DNA of 64,000 nt, taken from Mantis religiosa (lineage: Eukaryota > Arthropoda > Insecta > Mantodea > Mantidae). Position 1 is the stretch's first letter. Every line of letters begins with the position of its first letter. Of this stretch, positions 34,521 through 43,256 are shown in pieces. A model generated the notes under the pieces. It had not been told where the DNA came from. It searched no databases and saw only the letters and a program-made list of their open reading frames with translations. Location of the stretch: NCBI GenBank assembly GCA_030765055.1, contig CM060958.1:109879127-109943126 (forward strand), read 5' to 3'. The position numbers and the translations under genes were made by a program.

Positions 34521-35190
34521 ATTTACGCAACTGCTTTAGATGTTCAGAAAAGCCTTCAGGAGAGAACTGCGCGAGATGTCATTCTAAAATTACCTGTTGA
34601 TATGCCGTAATCATGTTGTTAGAGTAATGCGATTCGTTAGTTCATTTGTTTTCAATAGGATACGAGGACAAGATCGTTGTGTATGCGTCGGTCATCTTCC
34701 AGATAATAGGAAAGCTCCTTTTTAGGCCAGATGGTTATGAAATGATGGTCGACCTCGTTAAGCCAGTGTTGCAGGCACCGAGGCGTGCGACGCCCCTTCT
34801 CCTTCCCCTCCTCCTCCCACACGGCGTGGAGCCAGCCGAGCTGGGCCGGGTCGGGCCGATCTGTCGACCCTTATCTCTCTCCCACTCCTGCTGGCAGAGC
34901 ACAGACCTTACTGTCAACGGGGTCCCGCCGCCTTCCTGAGGCGCGCACCGCACAAGCTTTTCAAATTCCCCACACCCTTCGCGCGCGCGTGTATGTGTGT
35001 GTGTGAGTCCATATATCGCAGAGCGGCGGGGCTACATACACAATACCTTGCCGCTCCCCTACACAGTAGTTATATGGCTTGCCTACCAGTGGCGTACCCA
35101 ACCGCTGTAACCTACAACACTATTTCATTGACAGTTTTTAATCAATCAGCGCGGAAGATCTTTTTCACACATCACGTCACATGACTCACC
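34521..35190. other. No gene; GC-rich block at about 34770-35000
   Basis: The GC-rich block contains C/T-rich runs and a short GCGC/GTGT tract at 34980-35005. Frames of 72-97 codons have no motif. Confidence 0.35.
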
Positions 35191-35283
35191 ACCTCTTATT
35201 TGTAGCGTAGTAGTCTGCCTCACGTTCAAGAGATCCCGAGTTCGAATATTGGTCAGAGTGAATTTACTGGGTAAGGTTTTTGA
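35191..35283 (+). mobile_element. SINE A, head only
   Basis: Head TTGTAGCGTAGTAGTCTGCC with B box GAGTTCGAATATT and linker 'tactgggtaaggttttt'. It stops where an opposite-strand SINE E begins. The tail is not found beyond it. Confidence 0.8.
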
Positions 35284-35397
35284 TAGATCAACACGAAAAA
35301 TTCAATGCCATGGCCGGGATTTGAACCACGGGATTTGAACCGTCCAGTCGCTCTAATCCATTGAGCTACCATGGCCAACGTGCCGTCCTGACATTAA
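35284..35397 (-). mobile_element. SINE E, minus strand
   Basis: Reversed tRNA-like head 'cattgagctaccatggccaa' with B-box-like 'gggatttgaaccacgg', here locally duplicated ('gggatttgaacc' twice). Together with the plus-strand copy at 35506 it forms an inverted pair. Confidence 0.75.
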
Positions 35398-35526
35398 ATG
35401 TACTTACTATCGTAAGTACTTGAATCCCAGGCTTCATCATTAAACTCTTATTATTTTAGTTAATCATTTCTTTACACTAATTAATCATTTATTCACACTT
35501 ATGTCACGACGGCACGTTGGCCATGG

Positions 35527-36142
35527 TTTTTTTGTTTTTTGTTTTTGTAATTTACGTCCTCCAACGTTAAGTCATATCGGACGATGAATGAAATGGGTGA
35601 AATGATGCCCAAATGTGCGCTGCGTCCATGAAGCTTAGAGTTACCCGACATTCATCTTTCAGTATAAGGGAAAATCCCGGACAAACCATATCCAGGTAAA
35701 GTCTGTCTACTCAACGCAAGTGCACGGCGGCCGCTTTCTTTGAGGAACCCTCATAATCGTTTTACAACATGGACCCTCCTCCTGACGGTCACCTCTACAA
35801 GGTTGCAGCATTTTAACATCACCGTCTTGCACCTAATGAAACAGAACAACTGGAAGTTGGAACTTTGGCAACTGAGACTCCACGCGGAGTAGACATGCAA
35901 CTGTCATTTTCAGAAAATAGGGGTTGCTATTGGTCCCCAACGTCAGTGTTCCATTTCTGAAGTGTGGAGATAGATTTATGACGGTCATTAGTGGGCGGAA
36001 AGGTCAGGTTCTTTGAGGTCCCTTTGACTGGGAACTGCACACACGTTGGCTAAACAGACTTTAACTCACCCTGACCGAGATTCGAACTCGGAACCTCTTG
36101 AATGTGAGGCAGACACGCTACCACCACGCTACCGAGAAGGGC
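35527..36142 (-). mobile_element. SINE A nested in SINE E, itself interrupted by MITE2
   Basis: The reversed tail starts after a T-rich run with 'atttacgtcctccaacgtta' and the reversed head ends 'ccacgctaccgagaagggc'. The break at 35698 lies in the linker 'ccaggta|actcaccctg'. A perfect 11-base target duplication frames it. Confidence 0.92.
35699..36061. mobile_element. MITE2, TA-flanked, in SINE A
   Basis: 363 bp between TA dinucleotides at 35697-35698 and 36062-36063. The ends are inverted repeats: AAGTCTGTCTAC on the left and, reversed, AAGTCTGTTTAG on the right, with similarity continuing for about 24 bases (CAACG.A.GTGC). The uninterrupted SINE A consensus 'ccaggtaactcaccctg' gives the empty site. 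No transposase. No second copy in the window. Confidence 0.85.
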
Positions 36143-36313
36143 GTTGGCCATGGTAGCTCAATGGCTTAGAGCGACTGGACGGAAGCCAGGAGATCCGTGG
36201 TTCAAATCCTGGCCATGGCATTGAATTTTTCATGTTGACTCTTATCTATCCAAAACCTTAGCCTATATGTGACTAGTGTGAAGAAATGATTAATTTCCAT
36301 CAATTAACTAAAA

Positions 36314-36455
36314 TTTCTGGATAAGTTTTTTCCCTGAGATTTTCCTCAACCTTAAAGACGAATGTCGGATAGCTCTGCGTTCATGTAACTGTACCCTGGG
36401 CTCATCTGAGCATCATTCCATTTACTGTCGAATATGACAACGTGTAGGAGAAGAG
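36314..36455 (+). mobile_element. SINE A, 5'-truncated
   Basis: Starts in the linker ('tctggataagttttttccct') and runs to 'gacaacgtgtagga'. The head is missing. It follows directly on SINE E. Confidence 0.75.
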
Positions 36456-36977
36456 GTTATTATGGAATAGTCGTGAAATATGGAATACCTAGATTTCGGC
36501 TGTTTGCCACGAAGCAGTCAAAAAAGACTCCCATGATGCACTGCAGTGAGAACTGACAGCATGTTGTCATTTCACTCGCTATAGAATAAAGTGTATTTTG
36601 TGGGATTGAAAAGTTTTTGCAAACAAATTTTCAAGCATTTTAACCCACTAGTACGCATGCGTAAGGTACACTATAAGAATTGTAGTTTGTTAAATTGTGA
36701 TCATTTTATAGCTGGCACTGTTTTGTCTACTACTTTAAAGGTTCATCATCCAAGTTGGTGTGTCGGGTATTACGGAATACCAGATATTTCATAACACTGA
36801 CGTAAAAGTATAATATTCCATATAATCGTAGAGAATTTACTGAATATAAAAAGTTAAAAGCGAGTTTAGAGTAAAATGTTAGTAGCTAAATTATTATTAG
36901 CTATATAGACAGAAATATAACTTAATTTAAATCCAAAGTATATTTAAAAAAAAAAATTCATTGATGCAAACAAAATA

Positions 36978-37669
36978 GTGCGATCCATATAAATCTGAAC
37001 CATTTCAATGGACATAACTTTTAAACCAATAATAGGACACACCTGCAACTTTGAGAGAATATAATACACAATTTGGAGATTACATTACACTATTTACATC
37101 TCAGAGAAAATGTCGGAAGTGTCCTCCACCAGCATCTATGTTTCGTTGATCCCATTTTCTTTGATACGACTGTAGACACTGAAGTTTATATGTGTATCTT
37201 CAATACATTTATGGAGCAGCTGGATGATATCCAATTGAGAGAAGATTATTTCCAGCAAGATGGAGCAACGTGGCATACATCTAATAACACCATGGAACTT
37301 GTAACCAGTTTCATTGATAATCGAATAATCTCAAAAGGTCTGTGGCCCCCAGGCCCCCTGACCTAACTTCACCGGAATTTTTCTTGTGGGGGCTACGGAC
37401 AATTGATGTTCTCAAGGAATGCATTCGAATCGAAATAAGTAACATTGGCGAGGATACTCTCCGTAAAACTTCAGAGAATATGGTGAGACGAGTGCAAACA
37501 TGTATAGATGCTGGTGGAGGACACTTCCAAACATTTTCTCTGAGATGTAAATAGTGTAATGTAATCTCCGAATTGTGTATTATATTCTCCCAAAGTTGCA
37601 TGTGTGTCCTATTATTGCTTCAAAAGTTATGACCTATTGAAATGGTTCAGATTTATATGGATCGCACTG
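36978..37669 (+). mobile_element. Tc1/mariner-related element with ~168-bp inverted repeats
   Basis: Left arm 36978-37142 and right arm 37500-37669 are inverted copies, more than 90% identical by eye. TA lies at 36976-36977 and 37670-37671; the left tip seems two bases shorter. The total is 692 bp, too short for a complete transposase. Repeat H copy 2 has the empty site (TA 53771-53772). Confidence 0.9.
37143..37554 (+). pseudogene. Tc-type transposase, C-terminal part, frameshifted
   Basis: The first frame reads MEQLDDIQLREDYFQQDGAT then WHTSNNTMELV and SKGLWPP. A one-base shift in the C-rich run at about 37345-37360 leads to RPPDLTSPEFFLWGL, ending CIDAGGGHFQTFSLRCK and a stop at 37552. 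QQDGAT.HT and PDLTxP(D/E)FFLWG are the second and third acidic blocks of a DDE-type Tc1/mariner relative frequent in insects; the third acid reads E here. The first aspartate region and the DNA-binding part are absent. The last 18 codons lie within the right inverted repeat. Confidence 0.85.
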
Positions 37670-38010
37670 TATTTCTTCTGTTATTCCAGGTCTAGGCCTA
37701 AAAACATTTATTTATAGATACTTTATACTATTTTAAACCAATCAAGTTTCGTTTTTTATGAAATCGAACTAATTTTTCAAGTTTTAAACCACATATTCCA
37801 TAATACCCAACTGTTTCACATCAAGCTCCATTTGTAACACTTTTTCTAAATGCATTGTTTTTATAAAAACGAAATAAATATCAGTTGTTTTTTACAATTG
37901 ACAGTTCATCATAATTAGTTACCTACTTGAGGTAATAATGATCTGGCAATTTTTAATTTAAAAACCACTTAAATTATTTTTGGAAATGTAAATGATATTC
38001 CGTAATACCC

Positions 38011-38671
38011 TCCTCTTTAAATTAAAAACTCATTGACTGCTGTCTAGTTAAGGTGTTGTGGGAATCAAAAAGTTCCTTATTTGACATGAGCATTAATCCC
38101 GTAATATTTTCGACGATAACCATCAGATTTAATTATAATAACAGTACAAATTAAAAGATTACGTAAGAGTTAGCACATTTGGAAATTATCAACAAGTAGA
38201 ACCAGGGTTTGAAATTGCCTCTGAGGCAATTTGAAAACCTGAGTGCAACAGTGGTCTATCCCACGTTTTAAATAAGCTGAGATATTGTGCTGCAAAGTTG
38301 ACAGCAGCTAGTTATTATAGTTTGAGAAAAAGAAATCAAGTTGCTACCAATGTGTAAAAAATAAATTTCTTTCAGTATATATCGACTGTAGTACGTAAGT
38401 CAATGTTAATGACAACAGATGACAGGGTCAACTCAAACTGGACGTTGAAGGAGGTTAGACGACTGATGTACTCAGCCTTTCAATTGTGCTTCTAACATGT
38501 TGGAGCGTTTAAATTTCTTATCGGCTATCCTTGCATTGCACAAGACTTATTTCACTTCATGGGGAAGCGGATGCAAAGCGGAGGAAAACATTTCAGCGGG
38601 GCAACTAGGTTTAGAAGAACTTTTACTCTGAAAATTTGTAACAAACTTTACAGAAACAAGAGTACCTAAAA
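38011..38671. other. AT-rich DNA, nothing recognised
   Basis: No frame or repeat match. Confidence 0.4.
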
Positions 38672-38914
38672 CCTGCCTGCCGTGCTAGGGGTCCCGGGTT
38701 GGATTCCTGGCAGTGGGGGTGGGATTTTTCTCCGACCAAGATAATTCCTCATCTTCCCCAGAGTCGAAGTATGAATGAGAGTGCGAATGTGTGCGTGATC
38801 TAATGATTAAAACCCAACGAATAGATAACACTTTCGATAGGTTCCAAAGGAGAACGGCCGCTGATATTACCATTGGAGTCAAAGGCGGGGTATAAATGGA
38901 ACATAAAAAAAAAA
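38672..38914 (+). mobile_element. SINE C, plus strand
   Basis: Starts in the tRNA-like head (CCTGCCTGCCGTGCTAGGGG, B box GGGTTGGATTCCT) and ends with an A run after 'gggtataaatggaacataa'. The first ~25 bases of the head, known from 39985-40010 reversed, are missing. Confidence 0.82.
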
Positions 38915-39095
38915 GAATACAATGGCATCAATCGTCACGTACCACTTTGCTTAAACTGTGACTATTGCACAAACTACAAGAGACGTGAATGAGGCGGTAC
39001 AATAATATCTTAATTCGAGCTGGAAACGAGGGTATCACTCACCTTTTAAAAATACACAACGGAACAAGACACAAAACATATGACGGCGAGTTTGC

Positions 39096-40010
39096 TTTTT
39101 CCTTTTCTTTTTTCTTTTTTGGTTTCATTTATACGTCTCCTGTAGTGGTCATATCGGCGGTCGTTCTCCTTTGGAACATATAGAAGGTGTTAACTCGCAT
39201 TCCAGGTGTTTTAATCATTAGATCACGTATACATTCGTACTCTCATTCATACTTCCAGACTCTGGGGAAGATGAGGAATTATCTTGGTCGGAGCAAAATC
39301 ATCAACTTGTAACAGTAGTTTTGAGTTATATTTAGAAATGGTATGAAAAGTTTATAAATTTGTAAAAAAATATATGTAATTGTGTGATTGGCGGAAGTAA
39401 TGTATGACCAAATATGACGTAATGTTGTGACGTGGAATCAAATCGGCCAATCACACAATTAAGATAGGAGTAACTATAGTTACGAAAAATCTTAGTGTAG
39501 AGATGTTTTGTAATGGTGATTGTGATGAATAGTGGTGCAAGATCAAGAACATTTAAGTAATAGTTTGAATCTGTTTAAATATAACAAAGTAAAAAATTAT
39601 CGATATGTTGGAAGTGACTGGGAAAGGAAGTTCAAGTAAAATGTTATCTAAATAATACAATTAAATAGTTACAAAATTTGACTTCTCCGAAACTTTATTC
39701 CGAACCACGCCTGAAACCAAGATTCTCATGACTCTTATGTAATCAAGCACAATCATCAAGAAACAAATCAAAATACAAGGAATTTGTTATTTCTGGCTTC
39801 TCGACGTGGACCTTCGAAAAGTCAACGTGCATCCCATCTCAAACATAGAAATCCCGTATCAAATTGCGCCCGAATGTGTGACGGTTTAGATGGAGACGAA
39901 TTAACGACGAATAGTCCCAAATTCCTGTCCCAACCCCCACCGCCGAGAATGGAACCCGGGACCCCTAGCACGGCAGGCAGATACTCTACCGACTGAAATC
40001 CGCGTCCAGC
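39096..40010 (-). mobile_element. SINE C, minus strand, split by a 630-bp insert
   Basis: Tail and body at 39096-39300 (T-rich start, 'gttctcctttggaaca', 'gaggaattatcttggtcgga') and tRNA-like head at 39931-40010 ('acccctagcacggcaggc', 'agatactctaccgactgaaa'). The break is after 'gagcaaaatc'. The head part gives the A box of the family, which when reversed reads TCAGTCGGTAGAG. Confidence 0.75.
39301..39930. other. Unidentified insert within SINE C
   Basis: About 630 bp not found elsewhere in the window. It contains an inverted word pair 'ttgtgtgattggc' (about 39381) and 'ggccaatcacacaatt' (about 39444). 'caaaatc' at the left junction and 'caaattc' at the right could be a decayed target duplication, but this is weak. 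A 70-codon frame at its right end runs into the SINE. Confidence 0.45.
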
Positions 40011-40016
40011 CTGAGT

Positions 40017-40228
40017 TTATTTACATCCTCCAACGTTAAGTCATAGCGGACGATGAATGAAGTCGTTAAAATGATTCTCAAATGAGCCCAGGGTCAATAG
40101 AGCTTAGAGTTTCAGGGTAAGAGAAAATCAAGGAGAAAGTCTTACCCACGTAACCTATCGAACGATTCGAACTTGGGACCTCTTGAACATGAGGCAAATA
40201 CGCTACTATCTACGTTACAGAGGCAGTA
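40017..40228 (-). mobile_element. SINE A, internally deleted
   Basis: From reversed tail 'acatcctccaacgttaagtc' to reversed head 'ctacgttacagaggcag'. The 'ccgacattcgtcttt' block is deleted ('cttagagtttcagggtaaga'). Confidence 0.85.
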
Positions 40229-40806
40229 CTTATAATAATTTATAATAATGTTCAATGGTCACTTCGGCTAAAAGGCGTCTTTTTTCGGGAAGTTTGGGTA
40301 TTTCGTTAGAACCTTATTGCAGCAGTCGAAATAAACTCAAGGGGGCGTGCCTAGCTGTCAGCACCTTCTTCCAGCGCACTTTGTCATCAGAGAGCTTCCG
40401 AGCATACTACATTACTTCGGTTAATATTGGTCGTCCGGGGGCGCCGGGGTAGCGCAGTGGTTTCGTTCGCGGCTCCCATGCAAAAGGCCCCGATTTTAAA
40501 TCGGCCCTATCCACGCCTTCATCTCTGTCTAGCACATGTACAGTGTCCCCTATGCCCAACGTGGTTCGGCATTGAATTGGCTATGACATTGAATATTTCA
40601 GTCTGACTACCTTTCCATACTTTAGCCTGCACAGGCCAGTGTGAAAGAACAATTAATTTCCATTAATTGACCTAATAGTTGTTAACTATAAAGCCCGGGC
40701 CTTAAAGTACTTACCCGTTGTAAGTCGCCATTAAGGTAGTTGTCTCATGTGTTTATGAGAACTACTAAGTGGTTTACCGGGAAAATACGAGTCAGTTGGA
40801 GAATTT

Positions 40807-41235
40807 CTTTTTATAATTTTTTTTATTGATCGATCAGCAGTACAATGCTTTACAGATCAGAGTGAAAAGAAGGTAACAGTACAATAAGAACAATAACACT
40901 CAGGGATAGGTTAGCAGGCTGCCCCCTAACTACATTAAGTTAGAACTCCAATAATACTCTCTGAGAAATTATGTCAATGTTTATGATGTAAGACAGATAT
41001 CAAGCAGAATCACTCGAATCAGATGTATCACTTAGAAGCAGGTCCTGTGGTAGTCTCCTCTTCAAGCGTGAGGGCTGGCGCGTGCGGACGCCAATTTTAT
41101 AATGCACAGCTCCTGGAACTTCTTGCAGCGTGGAAAAGAAACGACGAGCGATCCTGCGAATGTAGTCGTGAAGAGGTAGCAGTCCTAGTTCATGATGGAG
41201 CTGCTGATTAAGGATGAACCATGGAGCGTTGGTAG
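40807..41235 (-). mobile_element. Jockey-like LINE, 5'-truncated insertion
   Basis: 429 bp on the minus strand with a T-rich left edge (reversed A-rich 3' end, including 'aataaaaaa'). Flanked by 'gttggagaattt'-type copies at 40795-40806 (agttggagaattt) and 41236-41247 (ggttggagaattt), a 12-base target duplication. It holds only the end of the reverse transcriptase frame and about 190 bases of 3' untranslated sequence, the classical product of incomplete target-primed reverse transcription. Confidence 0.88.
41000..41233 (-). pseudogene. Jockey-type reverse transcriptase, C-terminal end
   Basis: The minus frame reads TNAPWFILNQQLHHELGLLP, then HDYIRRIARRFFSTLQ, and ends in an acidic serine-rich tail (SDTSDSSDSA) at a TGA at 41000-41002. 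'TNAPW(Y/F)' with 'LHxxLG' and 'IRRxARRF' is the conserved last segment of jockey-clade ORF2. The frame is intact over 77 codons without a stop, so the insertion is not very old, but the catalytic domains are absent. Confidence 0.88.
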
Positions 41236-41449
41236 GTTGGAGAATTTAACGTCATGTTGGCACGTTGGCCATATTAGCTCAAGGGTTAGAGCGACTGGAT
41301 AGCAACCAGAAGATCCATGGTTCAAATCCCGGCTGTGACATTGAATTTTTCAGTCTGACTCTATCTTTCCATAGTTTATCCTACACACGGCCAGTGTGAA
41401 AGAACAATTAATTTCCATAAAAATAAATATTGGAAATAATTATTGCTTA

Positions 41450-41545
41450 GAGCAACTGGACGGAGACCGGAAGATCTGTGGTTCAAATCCCAGCTACGGC
41501 GTTGAATTTTTCAGTCTTGCTGTACTCATCCAAAATAAATATTGT
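41450..41545 (+). mobile_element. SINE E, second head fragment
   Basis: 'gcttagagcaactggacgga' and B box 'ggttcaaatcccagc' followed by 'gttgaatttttcagtcttgc'. Directly follows the 41260 copy, so two units stand head to tail. Confidence 0.75.
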
Positions 41546-42759
41546 TCGTACCTTTTCTGAATTTTGTAATACTCTTTTAGATACTGTAATTAAATGTTCA
41601 AATTGTCCTTATATACCTAGTTTTCAAAAGTTGCTGCCAACAATGACTATATCCTGAAGTAATGTCCCGAAAGCCCGTACTGTGGTTATTCTTTTGTAAG
41701 GTTAACGTAATATATTTGAATTACGTGGAGAAACCATAAGGATCGATGTAAGAAGACACCCAACGTGATGGGAGTGGACCTTATTTAGAAGTCCTTAGTT
41801 TGCCACGTGACTTTTATAAGCAGGGATACGCCACTGGGCGGCGCAGCAACTAACCTTCTTTCGCCTGTCTCTCTCCCTCTTCCTCCTCCCCGTGACCAGA
41901 GCAGCAAAACACCCTCACCGCATGCTCAAACCCACCCGCCCAGCCGCGGTGGTGTTGCCTCGGTCCGACCGTATCCAACCCTCTCGTTAAGGGCTGTACA
42001 CGGTACATCCCAACCCATCCCCCTTCCCTACCTAACTTTGTTTGCCTCCGGGATCCGAGATTGATTTTTTAGTGGAGCGCTTCCTCCTTATCTCGGCTAG
42101 GAGTGTCAGTCAGTTCTGTTCTATCGGCACTACATCCCAAAGACATCTTGACCAATCTTTAACCAATTAGCCTACATTCGCGTCAGCATTTTCCAATTCT
42201 GAATACTTGGGACTTTGAGTTCATAATATCAGGTCAGCCCGAAGTCACACCTTTCCGGTGTAAATAATGCTGAAGGTCTCTCCTGATGACCCTTAAAAAC
42301 TGGTTTTGAAACCTAGTCTCTGAGGCTTCCAACGCTTATTCTTTCTAAGTGCGACCGATCGGTTCAGCTCTATAGTAACGTGGATGGCTGCCATTTGAGA
42401 GGTCCGTGGTTCACCAGAACAGTTCTCTTTGATCGACTTCTTTTTAGTTTTCCCCTCCTTATATCTAGTAAGTACCGAGGTGGCATCCTATACCTTACCT
42501 GAAACGTTTCCTTCCTAAATACTTTCCGGAATACATTATCATCCGCGTCCACCGTCTATGGTACTACACGGTGTTCATTTTTATTCGTTATTTCTCGCCC
42601 TCCGATTGAGCAAGAATGACGTCATAGTTAACTGGTGAGTCTATCTTGAAATCATAGCGCCCTCTACGGAGAAGAAGTAACTTTTGAGGAACAGTAAGCA
42701 AATTACAGCGCTCTCACTGTGGTTGCTCTTGTAACTAATACAACCAGCTTCCCCTGGAT
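41546..42759. other. No gene; moderately GC-rich at 41835-42060
   Basis: An 85-codon proline-rich frame (41807-42064) has no motif. A tRNA-like word 'gaggtccgtggttcacc' at about 42398 lacks an A box. Confidence 0.35.
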
Positions 42760-43256
42760 ATGAAGACAGAACATCGCGGCTTCATGGTTGAATGCTATTT
42801 TTGTACCGGCATTAAAATTGGTGCGACATATAAATATAATTTAAACTGCCGCATAGAGGAGTTTATACAACGCTACCCAGCTTTCAGGCGAGTCCCTTGC
42901 AGCGTAATGTTAAAAGTGTCCAGGTAAGGTCAAACTGACAAACTTTTGTTTGCAACATAACGTGTTACGTTTTATCAGTATACGATATAATTATTTGTCG
43001 TTCTCACGCTTAATTAAAATGTCTATTAATGTTGGTATCCTTATGTCTTTTAAAACCAATAGGTGCATCAAAAACGTGCAAGATACAGGAAAAACATACT
43101 CGCAAAAACAGAGACACTGGATGCTATAAAGTGACTGGTCCCAATCTAGAAGCAATAAATAATGTTGTGACAGAAAGGCCTCAAGCATACCTTCTCGCAA
43201 TACAGACAGTGTTTAAGGGGAAGAGAAAAACGAAATATATGAAAACGGTCACATAA
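42760..43256 (+). pseudogene. Transposase-type helix-turn-helix remnant with an intron-like gap
   Basis: From an ATG at 42760 a 55-codon frame reads GFMVECYFCTGIKIGATYKY, then CRIEEFIQRYPAFRRVP and KVSR, ending at 'ccag|gtaagg', a good splice donor (42923/42924). After 139 bases an AG acceptor (43061-43062) is followed by CIKNVQDTGK in frame, then a stop; in a shifted frame GPNLEAINNVVTERPQA continues to a stop at 43256. The V-E-C-Y..TG, RYP..RVP, TGK, then ERPQ order matches the DNA-binding N terminus of Tc1/mariner relatives (DUF4817-like). The catalytic domain is absent. It is either an old fragment or part of a host gene derived from one. Confidence 0.4.

Larger units (their letters stand above)
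35506..36313 (+). mobile_element. SINE E interrupted by SINE A
   Basis: SINE E begins at 35506 ('cgacggcacgttggccatgg'), is broken at 35526 and resumes at 36143 ('gttggccatggtagctcaat'), followed by B box 'ggttcaaatcctgg' and tail 'gaagaaatgattaatttcca'. The 11-base 'gttggccatgg' is present on both sides (35516-35526 and 36143-36153). Confidence 0.88.
36460..38010 (+). repeat. Repeat H, copy 1, interrupted by a Tc-like element
   Basis: The parts 36460-36975 and 37672-38010 match the minus strand of 53520-54310. Shared features are 'ttttaacccactag', repeated 'gggtattatggaata'-type words facing each other, and 'tttaaatccaaagtatat'. The GGGTATTATGGAATA words at several places, often inverted, suggest a DNA transposon, but target duplication and coding sequence are not evident. 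Confidence 0.75.
40441..41430 (+). mobile_element. SINE E-type sequences interrupted by a jockey 3' end
   Basis: A tRNA-like head of a variant type lies at 40441-40505 (GGGGTAGCGCAGTGGTTTCG), with the family's body at 40585-40680 ('gtgtgaaagaacaattaatt') and a tail at 40690-40806 ending 'cagttggagaattt'. After the jockey insert the tail continues from 41236 and leads straight into another SINE E head (41260-41330, 'tagctcaagggttagagcga', B box 'ggttcaaatcccgg') and body to 41430. Confidence 0.75.
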
